Part shown: positions 37,091 through 49,000 of the stretch, piece by piece
Layout of the letters: each line of letters begins with the position of its first letter
Position numbering within the stretch: position 1 is the stretch's first letter
Assembly (NCBI GenBank): GCA_022457155.1
Contig: JAJGOT010000164.1
Coordinates: 926,001 to 990,000, forward strand
DNA length: 64,000 nucleotides
Direction: 5' to 3'
Source: Cladopsammia gracilis
Lineage: Eukaryota > Cnidaria > Anthozoa > Scleractinia > Dendrophylliidae
The notes under the pieces: model-generated
Told to the model about the DNA's origin: nothing
The model's input: only the letters and a program-made list of their open reading frames with translations
Databases searched by the model: none
Translations under genes and position numbers: made by a program

Positions 37091-37854
37091 TTTATTACCT
37101 TTTTCAAGATAAGCGAGAACGCTGTATCGGCTCCATTCAGGTTGATAATCCTTCTTTTCCCATCGGTGATATAAATCCGAATGGAGCTTATTCTGTTTTT
37201 ATTCACAGGGTTATATGTTACTCTCATGGGTTCAACGGTGAAACTATATGATGGCCTCAGCACAGATGTTGAAAAGGAATAAATGATATCACTCTCTGCT
37301 CCATCAACAAGCGAATCACTTGACAGATCACAATGAACGTTTAACATATCAGTATCTTGACTGAGGTTTGGAACTCTGGGGCCAATGTTGACTTTATCTT
37401 TCAGAATCTTTTTCTCAAAACCAACGAGATCGCCAAAGTTGGATTGACTGAAATCAAGCTGATAATTTTCTGCCAGTGTGATTGTTACTTTGAAGGTTGT
37501 GGGAGAGAAAGCAAGATTGATTGGGAAAATGTCAGCTTTTCCAGATTCTTTCACCACTGTTGCTTTTTGAATAAAGTTATTCATCCCCTCATATTCCCAA
37601 ACTCCAGCTGGGAAGGTGATATCGGAAAATGTTTTCCCACCGTCAGAGCTGAACCTGATCAGTTGATTCTGGCGGTCAGCATTGAAGTTATACCACGTAA
37701 AACTCATATTGATGACTCGATTCAACCCAACAACATATTGGGAATTTGGATCCAAAGCAATGGGCCGATTGAATTTTGTTGTGAAATTTTCTGGTTTGTT
37801 TCCACCAGTCTTGGTGGAAAAGGATGATAGGCGAATTTCTCTTTCGATTTCCAT
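37087..37854 (-). CDS. Penton-like minor capsid protein
   Basis: 255 residues from MEIEREIRLSSFS at 37854 (context CATAAAATGG). Very similar to 1668-2444 throughout; differences concentrate in residues about 95-120 (the loop after FPAGVWEY) and in scattered surface-type positions. The frame is complete. The next gene's ATG (37090) overlaps its stop, as in element 1. Confidence 0.75.
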   Translation of the reverse strand: MEIEREIRLSSFSTKTGGNKPENFTTKFNRPIALDPNSQYVVGLNRVINMSFTWYNFNADRQNQLIRFSSDGGKTFSDITFPAGVWEYEGMNNFIQKATVVKESGKADIFPINLAFSPTTFKVTITLAENYQLDFSQSNFGDLVGFEKKILKDKVNIGPRVPNLSQDTDMLNVHCDLSSDSLVDGAESDIIYSFSTSVLRPSYSFTVEPMRVTYNPVNKNRISSIRIYITDGKRRIINLNGADTAFSLILKKVIK

Positions 37855-37886
37855 TTTATGATTTGAAATAGTTTTTAAAGATTTTC

Positions 37887-38866
37887 TCATGCTGGGGTCG
37901 ATTGATGACCCCCCCCTTTCAGGAGAAGATCAAGAATGCCAACTCCAGTGTTTCTGATGTCAACGTTTGTATTCCCAGCAAGAATGGAACCAATGATGAC
38001 TTCAAGCTTCTGAAGAAGCTCTTTTGGGTTGTGGAAAAATCGGATGGTTCCACCTTTTTTTCTTCTTCTCAGCCCCGAACCTGTCAATGTTTCCTTTTCG
38101 CTTGATAATGTTTGATGTAATAATTTAATTCTTTAAATGAAAGATCTATCCTTTGATGTTCTAAATTCTTTTGCTCTTCTGTTATTTCCCTTCTCTTGAA
38201 TAGTTTGGTGATAGATGATTTATAACCCTTCAACTGATTTCTTCTGTGGATTGCGTCGGGAAGAACGGTTTTCTCCAGATAATTTCTTTTCTGGAGTGTT
38301 GTTAATTTTGGGGAGTTAAGAGCGTTATCCACTGTCGCATAGGAGAAGATATTCAGGGGGTCGAGTAATTTTGCTGCTTCAGTTTCGCGGCTTACAGCTT
38401 CAGCTTCATCTTCTGGTGTCATAGCATAATCAGGAGTTTCATCTTCTTCATATGCAGGTGGTGGGTCACCTGACTCTTCCCTAATTTCTTCAAAACTTAT
38501 AGGAGCTGCTTTTTTATAACTTGGAGGATCTTCTGGAATTTGCTTCTCGGGTTGGGGTGGAACAATCTCATCATCAAACAAACCACCCACATCCATATCT
38601 TCAAATGGGTCGACTTCAGGGAGATAATCAATTTCTGTTGATTTGGCTTTTCCAACTTTCTTTTTCCGGATTTTAAGCAGTGGCCCCAAATTCGACGCAA
38701 TCACCTCATCCAGTTTCGATGTGATGGGTTTGAATGTTTTTTCAAACCCGATTTGATTTGTTTCTTCACCCAACTTTTTCCGGGTGATAACATCATGAAC
38801 AAAGTTGATTTTTTTACCCAAAGCAGATTTGCTTTTGGCAATTTCTTTCCATTTCAATAAACTCAT
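37887..38866 (-). pseudogene. PPxY-motif protein (broken)
   Basis: Homologue of 2446-3450, starting MSLLKWKEIAKSKSALGK at 38866 (AATAAAATG). N-terminal 100 residues match well; the middle differs but retains two PPxY motifs (DPPSY, PPPAY) and acidic character. The frame ends at 38084, and the conserved C-terminal domain (KLEVIIGSILAGNTN) is in another frame. That frame is disturbed again by a C-run at about 37911-37918. Confidence 0.65.
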
Positions 38867-38935
38867 TTTATTATGAAGAACAAGATGTTGAACATCATGT
38901 TCAACAAGATGTAGAACATGATGTTCATAAATAAA
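38867..38935. promoter_or_regulatory. Divergent promoter with two GAACATSATGTTC dyads
   Basis: Equivalent of 3451-3515. The 13-base palindromes are at 38890-38902 (GAACATCATGTTC) and 38914-38926 (GAACATGATGTTC), each preceded by a CAAGATGT. Both flanking starts have AATAAAATG. Confidence 0.5.
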
Positions 38936-39567
38936 ATGAAGATCCCAAATTATGATTGCCATGATCCAATCACAAATTTTCAACAACTTCACCCTTTCAT
39001 GCCGGATCGAACTTTTAGAATGTTGATCTGTGGCCCTTCAGGATCGGGGAAAACAAATGTTCTTCTGGATATGATTTTCCGCTTGCTCTTCTACGATAAA
39101 ATCTATCTCTATGCGAAAAATCTTGACCAATCCAAAAATCAGCATCTGCTGAAAACGTTTCGTCCAATCAGCAAAGAAGTTTGGTATGACGTCGTGGAAG
39201 CATCCGCAGATGAAATCATCCCAGTTTCAGCATTGACAGGGGAGAATCAAAAGCTGGTTGTTTTCGATGATTTTGTTTCCGAAAAGAATCAAAAGCCATT
39301 GATTGATTATTTTATCCAGGGTAGACACAAGAATTGCTCTGTGATTTATCTTTCGCAAAGTTATTTCGGAACACCAAAAGATATCCGCCTGAATTCTCGC
39401 ATTTTTGCATTTTTGAATTCCCAAGCAACAAAGGAATTACGGCGATCTGTAGGGAAAACAATGTCAGCGAAGAAGATTATGTGAAGGCAACGCATGATCC
39501 GTTCTCTTTCCTGTATGTGGATAAGCCAAGGAAATTCATTGCCAAAAATTTTGATGAAAGCATTTAA
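38936..39567 (+). pseudogene. Packaging ATPase (one-base deletion near the 3' end)
   Basis: Starts MKIPNYDCHDPITNF at 38936. Walker A GPSGSGKTN and Walker B KLVVFDDF are intact, and most residues are identical to 3516-4148. A base is missing in GAATTCTCGC near 39395 compared with GAATTGCTCGC, so the last ~57 residues (from SHFCIFEFPSNKG) are out of frame. Confidence 0.85.
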
Positions 39568-39568
39568 A

Positions 39569-41214
39569 ATGAGTTATTCAAATGGACTGCTTTCTGAAAC
39601 AAGCACCTACCAAGGGGGCCGAGATGGAAAAGATGGACTGCCAGGCGTTGGTTTCAAGCTGACCCCTTCAGGGGATTATGATCTTCAAAACAAAAAAATG
39701 ACCAATGTCGCTGAAGGAACGGGGAATTCGGATGCAATTACCAAACATCAAGTTGATGTGCTTGAAACAAGTCTCGAAAACAAATTGATTCAATTGCGGG
39801 CAGATTCCTGGTTGATGGTTCCTCGCATATGACTGGGGATCTTGATCTCAGGGGACAAAAACTCATCAACCCCGGCGGAATTGAAATGAATCGCAAACTG
39901 ATCACAAATCTGGACACTGATGAAAACAATGATTTGTCAGCGGTGAATATGATCACTCTGAAAAAATTCCACCCTGCTGCTCCGGCTCACACTCATGAAG
40001 TCACGAAGGATATTGATTTAAAAGAACTTTTCAACGTGAAAAACTCAAAACAGCAGACGTATCATGATTTGGGAGCGCATTATAACAACCTGGTTACTTA
40101 TAATGACGTCAAGAATATGTTCGTATCCCGCAAAGAGACGTTTCCAATGGAGACGGCTTTGGATATGGGAAATCACACCATTTTTAACGTGAAAGATCCC
40201 GAAGTTGCCGATCAAGGCGCAAACAAAAAATATGTGGACGATCAATCCGCGAAAAAGCTTTCGTTGGAAGGTGGAACAATGACTGGAAACCTGGATATGA
40301 ACTCGCAACAAATTAACAATATTGCAGCGCCAACTCTGGAGCATCAACCAACGCCAAAATCTTATGTGGATAGAGAACTTAATCTCAAGATAGGAGATGT
40401 GGTACTCCACACGATAGAATTAAAAGAGAAGCTCAAAAAATATGTAAATGAATCGCAAATCACGTCAACCTCGCATCCGAAGGACGCATTCCGCTATCTG
40501 ATGGAAGATGTGGATGAATCCAGCTCTGAACATAATATGACAGTAACGGCAATCAGTGATTTTCCAGATTCACCGCATCTTTTCAACAAGAAGGCGTACG
40601 ATTTGAAAATAACCAAAGATCATTTTAATGAATACTCTGGGAGACTTGGATTCAATATGTACAAATTACCAGAAGGAGAATACACTATTTGCATTGAATT
40701 CTTCCCCGCGTCAATGGATGGTGCGAGCGTCGACGTTGTGAGCACAAGCTTGAATATTAACCAACAAACAACAAAGAAGTTTTCGAATTATGCCAGATCC
40801 ATCATCCACATGCATAAATATGAGATCACTCCACCTGAGTATATTTACCTGGATTTGAAGTGGCGGGGAACTGTCGAATCAACTCCAGAAGGAAACGCAA
40901 ATCTGATCATATATGGCGTGGCAGGTTCTCAACCTGATGTTGAAAGCAGCGTTTATGATTCCCCTTTCGTTTTTGAGGAAGGGAAGATGGTCATGGAGAC
41001 TGACTTGGATTTGAATGGGAAAAAGTTGTTGAATTTCACCCCTCCCCGTTCAAAATCCCTAATTATTGGGGAATATTATTTCATCAAAGACCCTAAGAAA
41101 ATTTTTTTCTCATATAATCTTGCCTCGCCATATTGTTTTGGGATAGACTTCACAATCAAAAAGATATGTTTGCAAGTCAAATCGACTGATCCCCAAAAAA
41201 CATTGCAATGTTGA
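39569..41214 (+). pseudogene. Fibre-like protein with a different tip (frameshifted near the N-terminus)
   Basis: Starts MSYSNGLLSETSTYQGGRDG at 39569 after ATTTAAAATG. The collagen-like and MTGNLDMNSQQINNI-type repeats are as in 4150-5961. A short deletion at about 39805-39812 shifts the frame; the rest is open from about 39829. After LNGKKLLNFTPPRSK (about 41045) the C-terminus is an unrelated ~55 residue segment ending STDPQKTLQC, in place of the ~120 residue tip of element 1. Either a different tip or a truncated one. Confidence 0.75.
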
Positions 41215-41239
41215 TTGAAATATAATCTTCTCCCAGAAA

Positions 41240-41740
41240 ATGAAAGCGAATGAAGTGAAGCGAAAACAAAGCATCTTTGGTTTCAATCACATTGACCCAT
41301 GCATTGGGGAAGAAAAACTGGAAGAGATCAAGCAACTCTTCCGATTTTACCACAAAAGATTCTGGTGCCTGAAACGAGCTCATCGCCATTTCAAACGCAT
41401 GAATCTTTTGGTGAACATGACATCGTCAGCGCTGGTTGCAACTGGAGCAATCGCAGGAGCAGCAACAATGAATCCCATCATTTTGGGAGTGATTTCAGGT
41501 GCAGGATTGGTCGTCAAAACAGTGAATGAAATGGAAAACTGGCAAAGCAAAATCGAAATGGCAAAGTTTGCTTTCACAACCTACGAGAAAACATTGACTG
41601 ATTTGCGTTTTGCCTTGAGGAGTGGAAAATTCGACAGAGACGAATTCCTTCCTGCAATGGAGGCGGTGGATGGAATTGTGATTGATTTGGGGCTGGATTT
41701 GGAGAAATTTGAGAAAAAGTATGAGTTGCGGTTTGAGTGA
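41240..41740 (+). CDS. Conserved protein with glycine-rich hydrophobic hairpin
   Basis: 166 residues, MKANEVKRKQSIFGFNHID at 41240 with an AGAAAATG context. Closely matches 5976-6497, including TGAIAGAATMNPIILGVISG and EAVDGIVIDLGLDLEKFE, but lacks the low-complexity N-terminus seen there, which supports that insert being a late addition. The frame is intact. Confidence 0.5.
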   Translation: MKANEVKRKQSIFGFNHIDPCIGEEKLEEIKQLFRFYHKRFWCLKRAHRHFKRMNLLVNMTSSALVATGAIAGAATMNPIILGVISGAGLVVKTVNEMENWQSKIEMAKFAFTTYEKTLTDLRFALRSGKFDRDEFLPAMEAVDGIVIDLGLDLEKFEKKYELRFE

Positions 41741-41769
41741 TTTTTTCATTTCTGGGAAATGAAAAGAAC

Positions 41770-43111
41770 TCAGTCGTTCTTGATGAATAGGACTCGCACC
41801 CAGTCTTGCTGGCTCGCCCAACGATCGGGTTTTACTTTAAACGACCATTGCCCTGCTGGGAGATAATGATTAAATGTTTGTTCATCGGGAAAATATTCAT
41901 AACAGCGATTGTAAAAGAGCTGAGCAAATTCCTCATAATTTTGCACAATGCCATTGTCCCCTGTGTCTCTATTGAATATCACTTGCTTGTCGTTTTCTCC
42001 AGCAAATCTGTTCACACCTTCATCTTCCCATGGAATGAATCCACTGAAGGTGTCTAGCACGCTTTTCCAAACAGCTATGCGATTGCGCCTCCAATCTTTC
42101 TCTGCTGCAGCCTCTTCTGCATTCTCTTCTGCAATCCTCCTCGCGAGATTTTCATCTATTTCCTTTTCTCGTCTTTCTGGTTCGAGAGTTGATTGGTTCG
42201 AGAGTTGATTGGCTCAAGCCCATCACCGATTGACAAAGAATTTCTTCAAAAGATTCCTCCTCTGCTTCTGGAGAAGGAGACAGAATTCGCTCTTCTTTTG
42301 GTTTGCGTGGATAGGGAATGGGTGGAATTCGCGCTTCTTTTGGTTTTCGCGGTTGGGGAATGGGTGGTTGGGGAATTGACACTTTTCGTTTTCGCGGTTG
42401 GGGAATGGGTGGTTGGGGAATTGACATTTGGGATTTTCGCGGTTGGGGAATGGGTGGTTTTCGTGGTTGGGGGATGGGTTTGGCAGGAAGAGATGGTGGT
42501 GTTGGTTTCTCCACTTTTTCCACTTGGAATTTTTCTCCATCACTTCTCCGGCGGAAACTGTTTCTCCCACTTTTCAACGCATTTTGAATGGTTCTTGCAT
42601 CAATGCCCAGCTCATTTGTAGCTGCTGACATACTGGGGAAAGTTTTTGTTGTTGAAGATGAAATGATACGGACAGGAATGGACTGAATCTTCTTTGGAAT
42701 GGGCGTTTCATCTTCCACCCAAGGATCTGTGAAACCTCCTTTTTCGAAGTTTCTGAACAGGAAGAATTTCTTTCCGTCTTTCTTGACAAAACGATCTTCC
42801 CTGTTAAAAGCGGCATAGATTGCCTGACGACTCACTCCAATCCACTTGGCCATTTCAGCCTGTGTTTCAAAGCTTTTCAGCGGTGGACCTTTGGGAGAAT
42901 CAGGAACTTCAAATCGAGCAGCAGTTTGATTCGCAACTCGGACTTCTCTGCCTTGGAAAGTGAAAACGTTTCTCCCTTCATTGATTGCTTTGTTAAGACA
43001 TTTGAGAGAGAATTTCATGAATCTGGCAAGAGCCGACTGTGAAGGAAATCTTTCACTGAGACGCTGTTGCGTGAAAGCATCAATCAAAACCCACATTTTC
43101 TTGGGTGACAA
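41770..43111 (-). pseudogene. Multi-HTH protein with PxxPxR repeats (16 bp duplication frameshift)
   Basis: The N-terminal 160 residues hold three NUMOD/HTH-like modules (FPSQSALARFMKFSLKCLNK, FETQAEMAKWIGVSRQAIYA, FPSMSAATNELGIDARTIQN), each followed by a basic strand. Then comes a proline-rich stretch with six PIPQPRK/PIPYPRK repeats, matching the class II SH3-ligand pattern PxxPx(R/K). A perfect 16-base tandem duplication at 42179-42210 shifts the frame; beyond it the other frame continues with an acidic helix and a distinct C-terminal domain (FSGFIPWEDEGVNRF, QQDWVRVLFIKND) to 41770. It occupies the map position of 6534-7109. Role unknown; DNA binding plus partner recruitment is inferred. 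Confidence 0.55.
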
Positions 43112-43244
43112 TTTTTTTGGATTTTTCTGGAGATCTCTTCTCCAAAAAATGTTTTTTGGAAATGAATTTTATTTCAAAAATTATTTTTGGGGTTGTGATT
43201 TTGATTCCGGAAAAATCTGAAACCGCCTTTTTTGGAAAACGATT

Positions 43245-44620
43245 TTTCTCCCAAAGTTTGCTGGAAAAATAAACCTCTGAAGAGTTCTATCCAGGAAAGA
43301 AGTTTTGAAATTCCAAAAACAAAAAAAACAAAAAATGAAAACAGGGATGAGAAAAAGGTTTTTTGGAGAGAGTGGAAAAGTTCAAAACTGTCAAAGAATG
43401 AATTGAAATTTTCTGGGAAATCGAGGGGGAAAATGCGGCAACTCCCAACCTCCCTAGGTGCCAAATGACAACCCCCAGACAAAAGTGACAATCCCCACTG
43501 GGTTGAGAATATCCACCAGTGGCAAATGACAAAATTACCCTTCCTGGGGTGACAAATGACAAATCCTGGACCAGATTCAGTGGATTTCTCCAGATTTTCA
43601 GGAGTGTCAATCTCTTCAGATTTTCCATTTTTTCAGAGCGATTTGGCAGATAGTTCTGGATTTTTCCCCTGATTTTCCGGAGTGAATTTTCAGGATTTTT
43701 CCCTCCAGATTTTCCGGAGTGAATTTGTCAACTCCAGATTTTTTCAAAACGGTTTTCCGGAATGAATTTTTCAGAATTTCCAGATTTTGGCAATGAATCT
43801 AATATTATTTTCAGTGTGGTTTTTCCAGATTTTGGCAATGAATCTAATATTATTTTCAGTGTGGTTTTTCCAGATTTTGGCAATGAATCTAATATTATTT
43901 TCAGTGTGATTTTTCCAGATTTTGGCAATGAATCTAATATTATTTTCAGTGTGGTTTTTCCAGATTTTGGCAATGAATCTAATATTATTTTCAGTGTGAT
44001 TTTTCCAGATTTTGGCAATGAATCTAATATTATTTTCAGTGTGGTTTTTCCAGATTTTGGCAATGAATCTAATATTATTTTCAGTGTGGTTTTTCCAGAT
44101 TTTGGCAATGAATCTAATATTATTTTCAGTGTGATTTTTCCAGATTTTGGCAATGAATCTAATATTATTTTCAGTGTGATTTTTCCAGATTTTGTTTTTT
44201 GAATTTTTTTCCTGGAAATGAATTTCTCCAGAATTTTCCAGATTTTGATTTTTTGAATTTTTTTTCTGGAAATGAATTTCTCCAGAATTTGTTTGTTTAA
44301 CTTTTTCTGGAAAATGCAGTTTTCTTTTTTTTTAATTTTCTCCCAAAGTTTGCTAAAAAAATAAACCTCTGAAGAGTTCCATCCGGGAAAGAAGTTTTAA
44401 AAATTCAAAAACAAAAAAACAAAAAATGAAAACAGGGATGAGAAAAAGATTTTTTGAGAAGAGTGGAAAAGTTCAAAACTGTGAAAGAATGAATTGAAAT
44501 TTTCTGGGGAAAAATGCAGTAATCCCAGTGACAAAACAACCTCCCTGTGTGCTAAATGTCAAAAACCAGTGAAAAGTGTCAATTCCCACTGGGTGGCAAA
44601 TGACAAATGATTTCACATCC
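43245..44620. repeat. Repeat zone of element 2: ~0.2-0.3 kb direct repeats flanking a 45 bp array
   Basis: TTCTCCCAAAGTTTGCTGGA at 43249 recurs at 44339. The copies match through AAACCTCTGAAGAGTTC, AACAGGGATGAGAAAAAG and GAATTGAAATTTTCTGGG (to about 43420 and 44510), then more loosely through TGCCAAATGACAA-type units. Between them are TTTTCCGGAGTGAATTT pieces and the 45 bp array. This is the same map position as 7139-9400 in element 1 but with different sequence, apart from the shared CCGGAG/CCAGA flavour. Confidence 0.8.
43784..44200. repeat. 45 bp tandem array, nine units
   Basis: Each unit is TTTTGGCAATGAATCTAATA followed by TTATTTTCAGTGTGRTTTTTCCAGA; R alternates between G and A. The unit length is a multiple of three, so frames are open on both strands (15-residue periods), but this follows from the repeat itself. 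Confidence 0.95.
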
Positions 44621-44626
44621 AAGATG

Positions 44627-45262
44627 TCAAATCAAACTTCCGTCTTCATCTTCGTTTTCATCCCTATCCTCATACTCATCAAAAGCTGAGGCAGTTTGAA
44701 CCATTTCCTCCACTAAAACCTCATCCACAATGGATGTGATGGATTTGACGTTTCCGCAGAAAAGGTGCTTGATTGAGAAAACTACTTGTCCGCGAAGTGG
44801 AATTCCAATGAGTTCTTTCTGTTTCAGGACGGGTTTTTTCTTCCCATTAACTAACTCCCAAAAACGGCAAGAGAAATCCGTCTTGGGGAGTTTGGAGGGA
44901 TAAATCTTTGCATAAATCTTCTCCTGCTCAGATTTATCCACTTTTAAGAGAGCGAAATCTCCCTCACGGAATTTGGCACAAGTGGGAGCAAGCTTTTTCA
45001 CTTCCGCTTGTTTTACCATTGCAGCTGAATTGAGATGTGTTTCCAATTCGTGGAAAAAGGGGATGTTTTCTTCGGGGAGATTGATTCCCAAAGAGAAATA
45101 ATTTCCTTCATGGTAAAAAATTTTGAATTTTGTTTGGAGTTTCAGTTGAAGTCGTTGGTCATTGTTGAAACATGGGAGCAGGCAATAGGTGATCTTTCCA
45201 GTTGATCGCTTCACGGGATCTTTGAGAGTGATATCGGGAATGGAAATTTTTTCGGGATTCAT
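44627..45262 (-). CDS. Conserved protein with acidic tail, candidate ssDNA-binding protein
   Basis: 211 residues from MNPEKISIPDITLKD at 45262. Aligns along its whole length with 9782-10405, with conserved TKFKIF, SLGINLPEENIPFF, SEQEKIYAKIYPSKLP and RGQVVFSIKHLFCGN. The C-terminus is again acidic (EYEDRDENEDEDGS). An open frame in an otherwise decayed element suggests that it is a well-constrained gene, or chance. Confidence 0.35.
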   Translation of the reverse strand: MNPEKISIPDITLKDPVKRSTGKITYCLLPCFNNDQRLQLKLQTKFKIFYHEGNYFSLGINLPEENIPFFHELETHLNSAAMVKQAEVKKLAPTCAKFREGDFALLKVDKSEQEKIYAKIYPSKLPKTDFSCRFWELVNGKKKPVLKQKELIGIPLRGQVVFSIKHLFCGNVKSITSIVDEVLVEEMVQTASAFDEYEDRDENEDEDGSLI

Positions 45263-45469
45263 TTTCTTGAGTGACATAAAAAAATGATTAAAAACGCAAA
45301 AATCCATTTATCCATGAACTTGCGATCCTCTTCCGTTTTAACTGGGAGAAATCCAGTTGCCATGTCCACAGCTTTATGAAAGTTTCTTTCCATTTCACAC
45401 GCTTTTTCCCATTCTATTTCCTCTTTCCTCTGCCTCTTTCTGAGGAGTGGATTTGTTTTTACTTGACAT
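45259..45469 (-). pseudogene. Remnant of the small charged protein
   Basis: Begins MSSKNKSTPQKEAE at 45469 like the intact gene at 10402-10617, then a deletion shifts the frame; downstream nucleotides still match (TCCATGAACTTGCGATCCTC). Confidence 0.6.
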
Positions 45470-45493
45470 TTTTTCTCGAATGGAGAAAAAAAT

Positions 45494-46003
45494 TCAAAAC
45501 GTGGCTTGAAAATCTTCAGCGCATTTGTTCATATCAGCCTGTTTGGTGGAGGAAAATTTGGAGGCTCCTTTTCTTGCGCGAGCATGAAGGAATTTTTCAT
45601 CCGCAGCCTTCTCTCTCATGAGGTTGATAAAATGCTCCAATCTGGGAGAGGTCCAAGTGACTTCGTGAGATTTCTCAGTCGAATCCAGAAAATGAGTTTT
45701 TTTCTTGCAGAGTTGATTGAAAAAAACTGTGCGCGACAACCCAAATCGTTCCTGAATTTCCTCTGCGGTGAAAAAATCTTCTCCATCAATCTGGATGAAT
45801 GGTGATTCTTCTTCCTCCTGAATCCAAAAAACCTTTTGATCGGCTCTTCTGAAATACTTGATGTTGCCCGATTTGAGAACTCGTAAAATCGTTTTAGATG
45901 GGAGCCCAGTTTGTTCACTGGCTTCTTTGAATGTGAAAAAGGTTTGCTTTTCTTTTCCTTCCTCTTGGATTGCCAATGCCAACTTTGAGTGAATTGAGAT
46001 CAT
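45494..46003 (-). CDS. Helix-turn-helix DNA-binding protein with two modules
   Basis: Homologue of 10641-11153, with FFTFKEASEQTGLPSKTILR and DFFTAEEIQERFGLSRTVFF. The ATG of element 1 is not present at the same place; the nearest usable one is at 46003, overlapping the start of the PolB remnant. The frame is open. With the start altered it may or may not be expressed. Confidence 0.5.
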   Translation of the reverse strand: MISIHSKLALAIQEEGKEKQTFFTFKEASEQTGLPSKTILRVLKSGNIKYFRRADQKVFWIQEEEESPFIQIDGEDFFTAEEIQERFGLSRTVFFNQLCKKKTHFLDSTEKSHEVTWTSPRLEHFINLMREKAADEKFLHARARKGASKFSSTKQADMNKCAEDFQATF

Positions 46004-49000
46004 TTGCGCTATCGGCAAATTTGCGAGGTTGGTCGCGATTGAGGAAAAATGCATTGGTGGAGTTTTTAGTTAAAAATCTTTGGCAAGGAAGAGGATTGGA
46101 GAAAAACAAAAAAAGTCAACCCCCTGGATGTTGAAAATAAAAAAATTGATGTTCCTATTTTAATTCCAGAAAGAAGAAATTTACCTTCTTCGAGAGCCAT
46201 TCCCAGAGTGATTGAAGAAAACACAGGAACGGTTTCTGATTAGTTGAATTGGTTGGAAACAGTGGATGATGTGGAAATTCGGAGGAGATCCAATCCGGCA
46301 ATTGAAAGATTGAAGAGACAGATTGAGAATTTGTGGGGTCGTCAATTTGTTGTTGAAGAAAGAAAATCCGCTTTGAGAGGATTTGCAAGACAATTGGTCA
46401 TTCAATGAGATGATTCCCCAACTCCTCAAGATTTTCTCCAGCGAGTGAAAGGTGATGTGGTTGAGTTGATCAAGCAAAATCGACAAACCAAAATCAAATG
46501 CGTTTTGGTGTGTCTGCTGGTGAAGCCTGACTTGAGCGATGACACAATGATTGAAGACACGCCATTCTCCCATTCACGCATGAAAAGAAATTTGGAGGGA
46601 ACTGACGCTGGTGAGTTGTTTGATGAAATGGGGAGAGAAATGTGGATCAACTTGGAGAGTTTCAATCGAAGAGGAAGTAATTGGGCGTTTGAAAGAGTTA
46701 TCAGATTGGAAATTCATTTGATTCGATGGAGACCATTGGCTGGATCTGCATGGATTCCTCTTCCAAAAAAAGTTGCAAAAAAGAACGCTGTGGTGAACAT
46801 GAAAAACCAGGATGAACAGTGTTTCAAATGGTGCATGACAAGAGCAACACATATGGTGACGCAAAATCCTGAAAGAATCACACGTTTGCTGAGAAAACAA
46901 GCTGAAATATTTGATTGGAGTGGAATTGGGTTCCCAACAACTTTGGAAGATATTGGAAAATTTGAAAAGCGGAATGACATTTCAGTGAATGTCTTTGGGT
47001 GGGATGGAAAGCTTTTTCCCCTGAGAGTAACGGATGAAGAAAAGGAGAAACATGTTGATCTGCTGCTGTTGAAAAATGAGTTTAAAAGCCATTTCTTCAT
47101 TATTAAAAACTTTTCTCGCTTGGCTGCATCTCAAGTTTCGAAGACTGGAAATCAAAGATTCTTCTGCAAGAGATGTGTCAATTCATTTCCCAGTGAAGAA
47201 AAGCCTGAGAAAACACCGAAGCAACTGCGTTGAATTTGAAGCAGCAAAGATTGTGATGCCTGAAGGGACATGTTCTTTCCGCAACTTCTCTAAGATGATT
47301 CGTGTGCCAGTTGTGGGTTATGCTGATTTTGAATCGATTTTGAAACCTGTAGAGGATGAGGGAAGGAAGAAAGCGAAGCCTGCCAAGACTCAAAAAATGC
47401 AGGAGCATCTTCCCTGTGGATTTGCGTTTCATTTGGTTTCCCCATTTTTGGAAATGGAGCCTGTGTTGAAACGAGCTGGAAATGAAAACGAATCGTCAGA
47501 ACTTCCCAAAGAATTCATCAGAAAACTCATTGAGGAAGTGAAAAAGGCACAGCTGGAATTGAAACAGAAGAAAATGATTCCTCTCTCCCGAAAAAAATGG
47601 AAAGTGTTTAATCGTGCTGCATTTTGTTGGTTGTGCCGGGGTGTATTTGAAAAAGAGGGGGAAAAGATGAAAGTGCGAGATCACTGCCATTTCACTGGAA
47701 AATTCAGAGGAGCTGCTCATCGCTCTTGCAATCGAATGTTTCAGAGACCAAAATTCACCCCCGTATTTTTCCACAACCTGGCAAACTATGACTCACATCT
47801 TTTCGTGAGGGCTTTGGGCACATTGGAGGAAGTTTTGGACGTGCAATGCATCCCCAACAATGAGGAGAAATATATCTCCTTCTCCCTGAAGTTTGAGTTG
47901 AAAAGGGAAAAGACTTGTGATGGAAAAGAAATTGTTGTCAAACATGAAATCCGTTTTCTGGATTCATTCAAGTTCATGGCGTCTTCCCTGGGGAATTTGG
48001 TTGGCAATCTTCCCAAAGCAGATTTGACAGAAACTGCCAGGTTTTTCCAGGGAGAAAAGTTTGACTTGATGACAAGGAAAGGAGTTTATCCCTATGAATT
48101 CATGGATTCATTTGAAAAGTTTGATGGGATCTTGCCAGAGAAAGAAGCGTTTTTCTCCAGATTGAATGACGCAGGAATTGAGGATGACGATTTTGAGCAT
48201 GCAAAGAATGTCTGGGAGAAATGGCAGATGAAAAGCATGGGGGAATTCCATGATCTCTATCTGAAAACGGATGTTTTGTTGTTGGCAGATGTTGTTGAAA
48301 ATTTCAGAAAACTTTGTGAGAAAAACTATAGGTTGGATCCTGCTCAGTTCTTCACAACCCCTGGGATGGCGTGGAATGCGATGTTGAAAATCACAGGGGT
48401 GAAATTGGAATTGTTGAATGATGTGGACATGCTGCTGATGGTTGAAAGAGGAATGAGAGGCGGAAATTCCAATGCATTCAAGAGATATGCAAAGGCAAAT
48501 AACAAATTCATGGGAAATTTTGATGAAGCATCACCCTCCAAATTCATTGTTTATTTAGATGCAAATAACCTCTATGGATGGGCAATGTCAAAGCCTCTTC
48601 CAGTTGGGAGCTTCAGATGGATGAAGGAAGATGAATTGTCGGATTGGAGGGAATTTGTGGATGGAAAAGGCGTGGGGTGCATTCTGGAAGTTGATTTGGA
48701 ATACCCAGATGAATTGCATGATTCACACAATGATTTTCCTCTGGCTCCAGAAAGTTTGAAGCTGGATGGAGTGTGGAAGTTGACTCAAAATCTGAGAGAC
48801 AAAGAAAGAATGGTGTTGCATGGAGAAAATCTGAAACTGTATCTTTCCCTGGGAATGAAGCTGAAAAGGGTGAGAAGAGGGATTGCTTTTCGGGAAGAAG
48901 CATTCATGAAATCATACATTGACATGAACACGAAATTGAGAATGAACGCAAAGAATGCATTTGAAAAAGATTTCTTTAAGTTGATGAATAATTCAGTTTT

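Noticed and set aside
43728..44202. Open frames on both strands through the 45 bp array (15-residue repeat proteins)
   Set aside because: The period is a multiple of three without stops, so openness is automatic; no start context and no counterpart in element 1.
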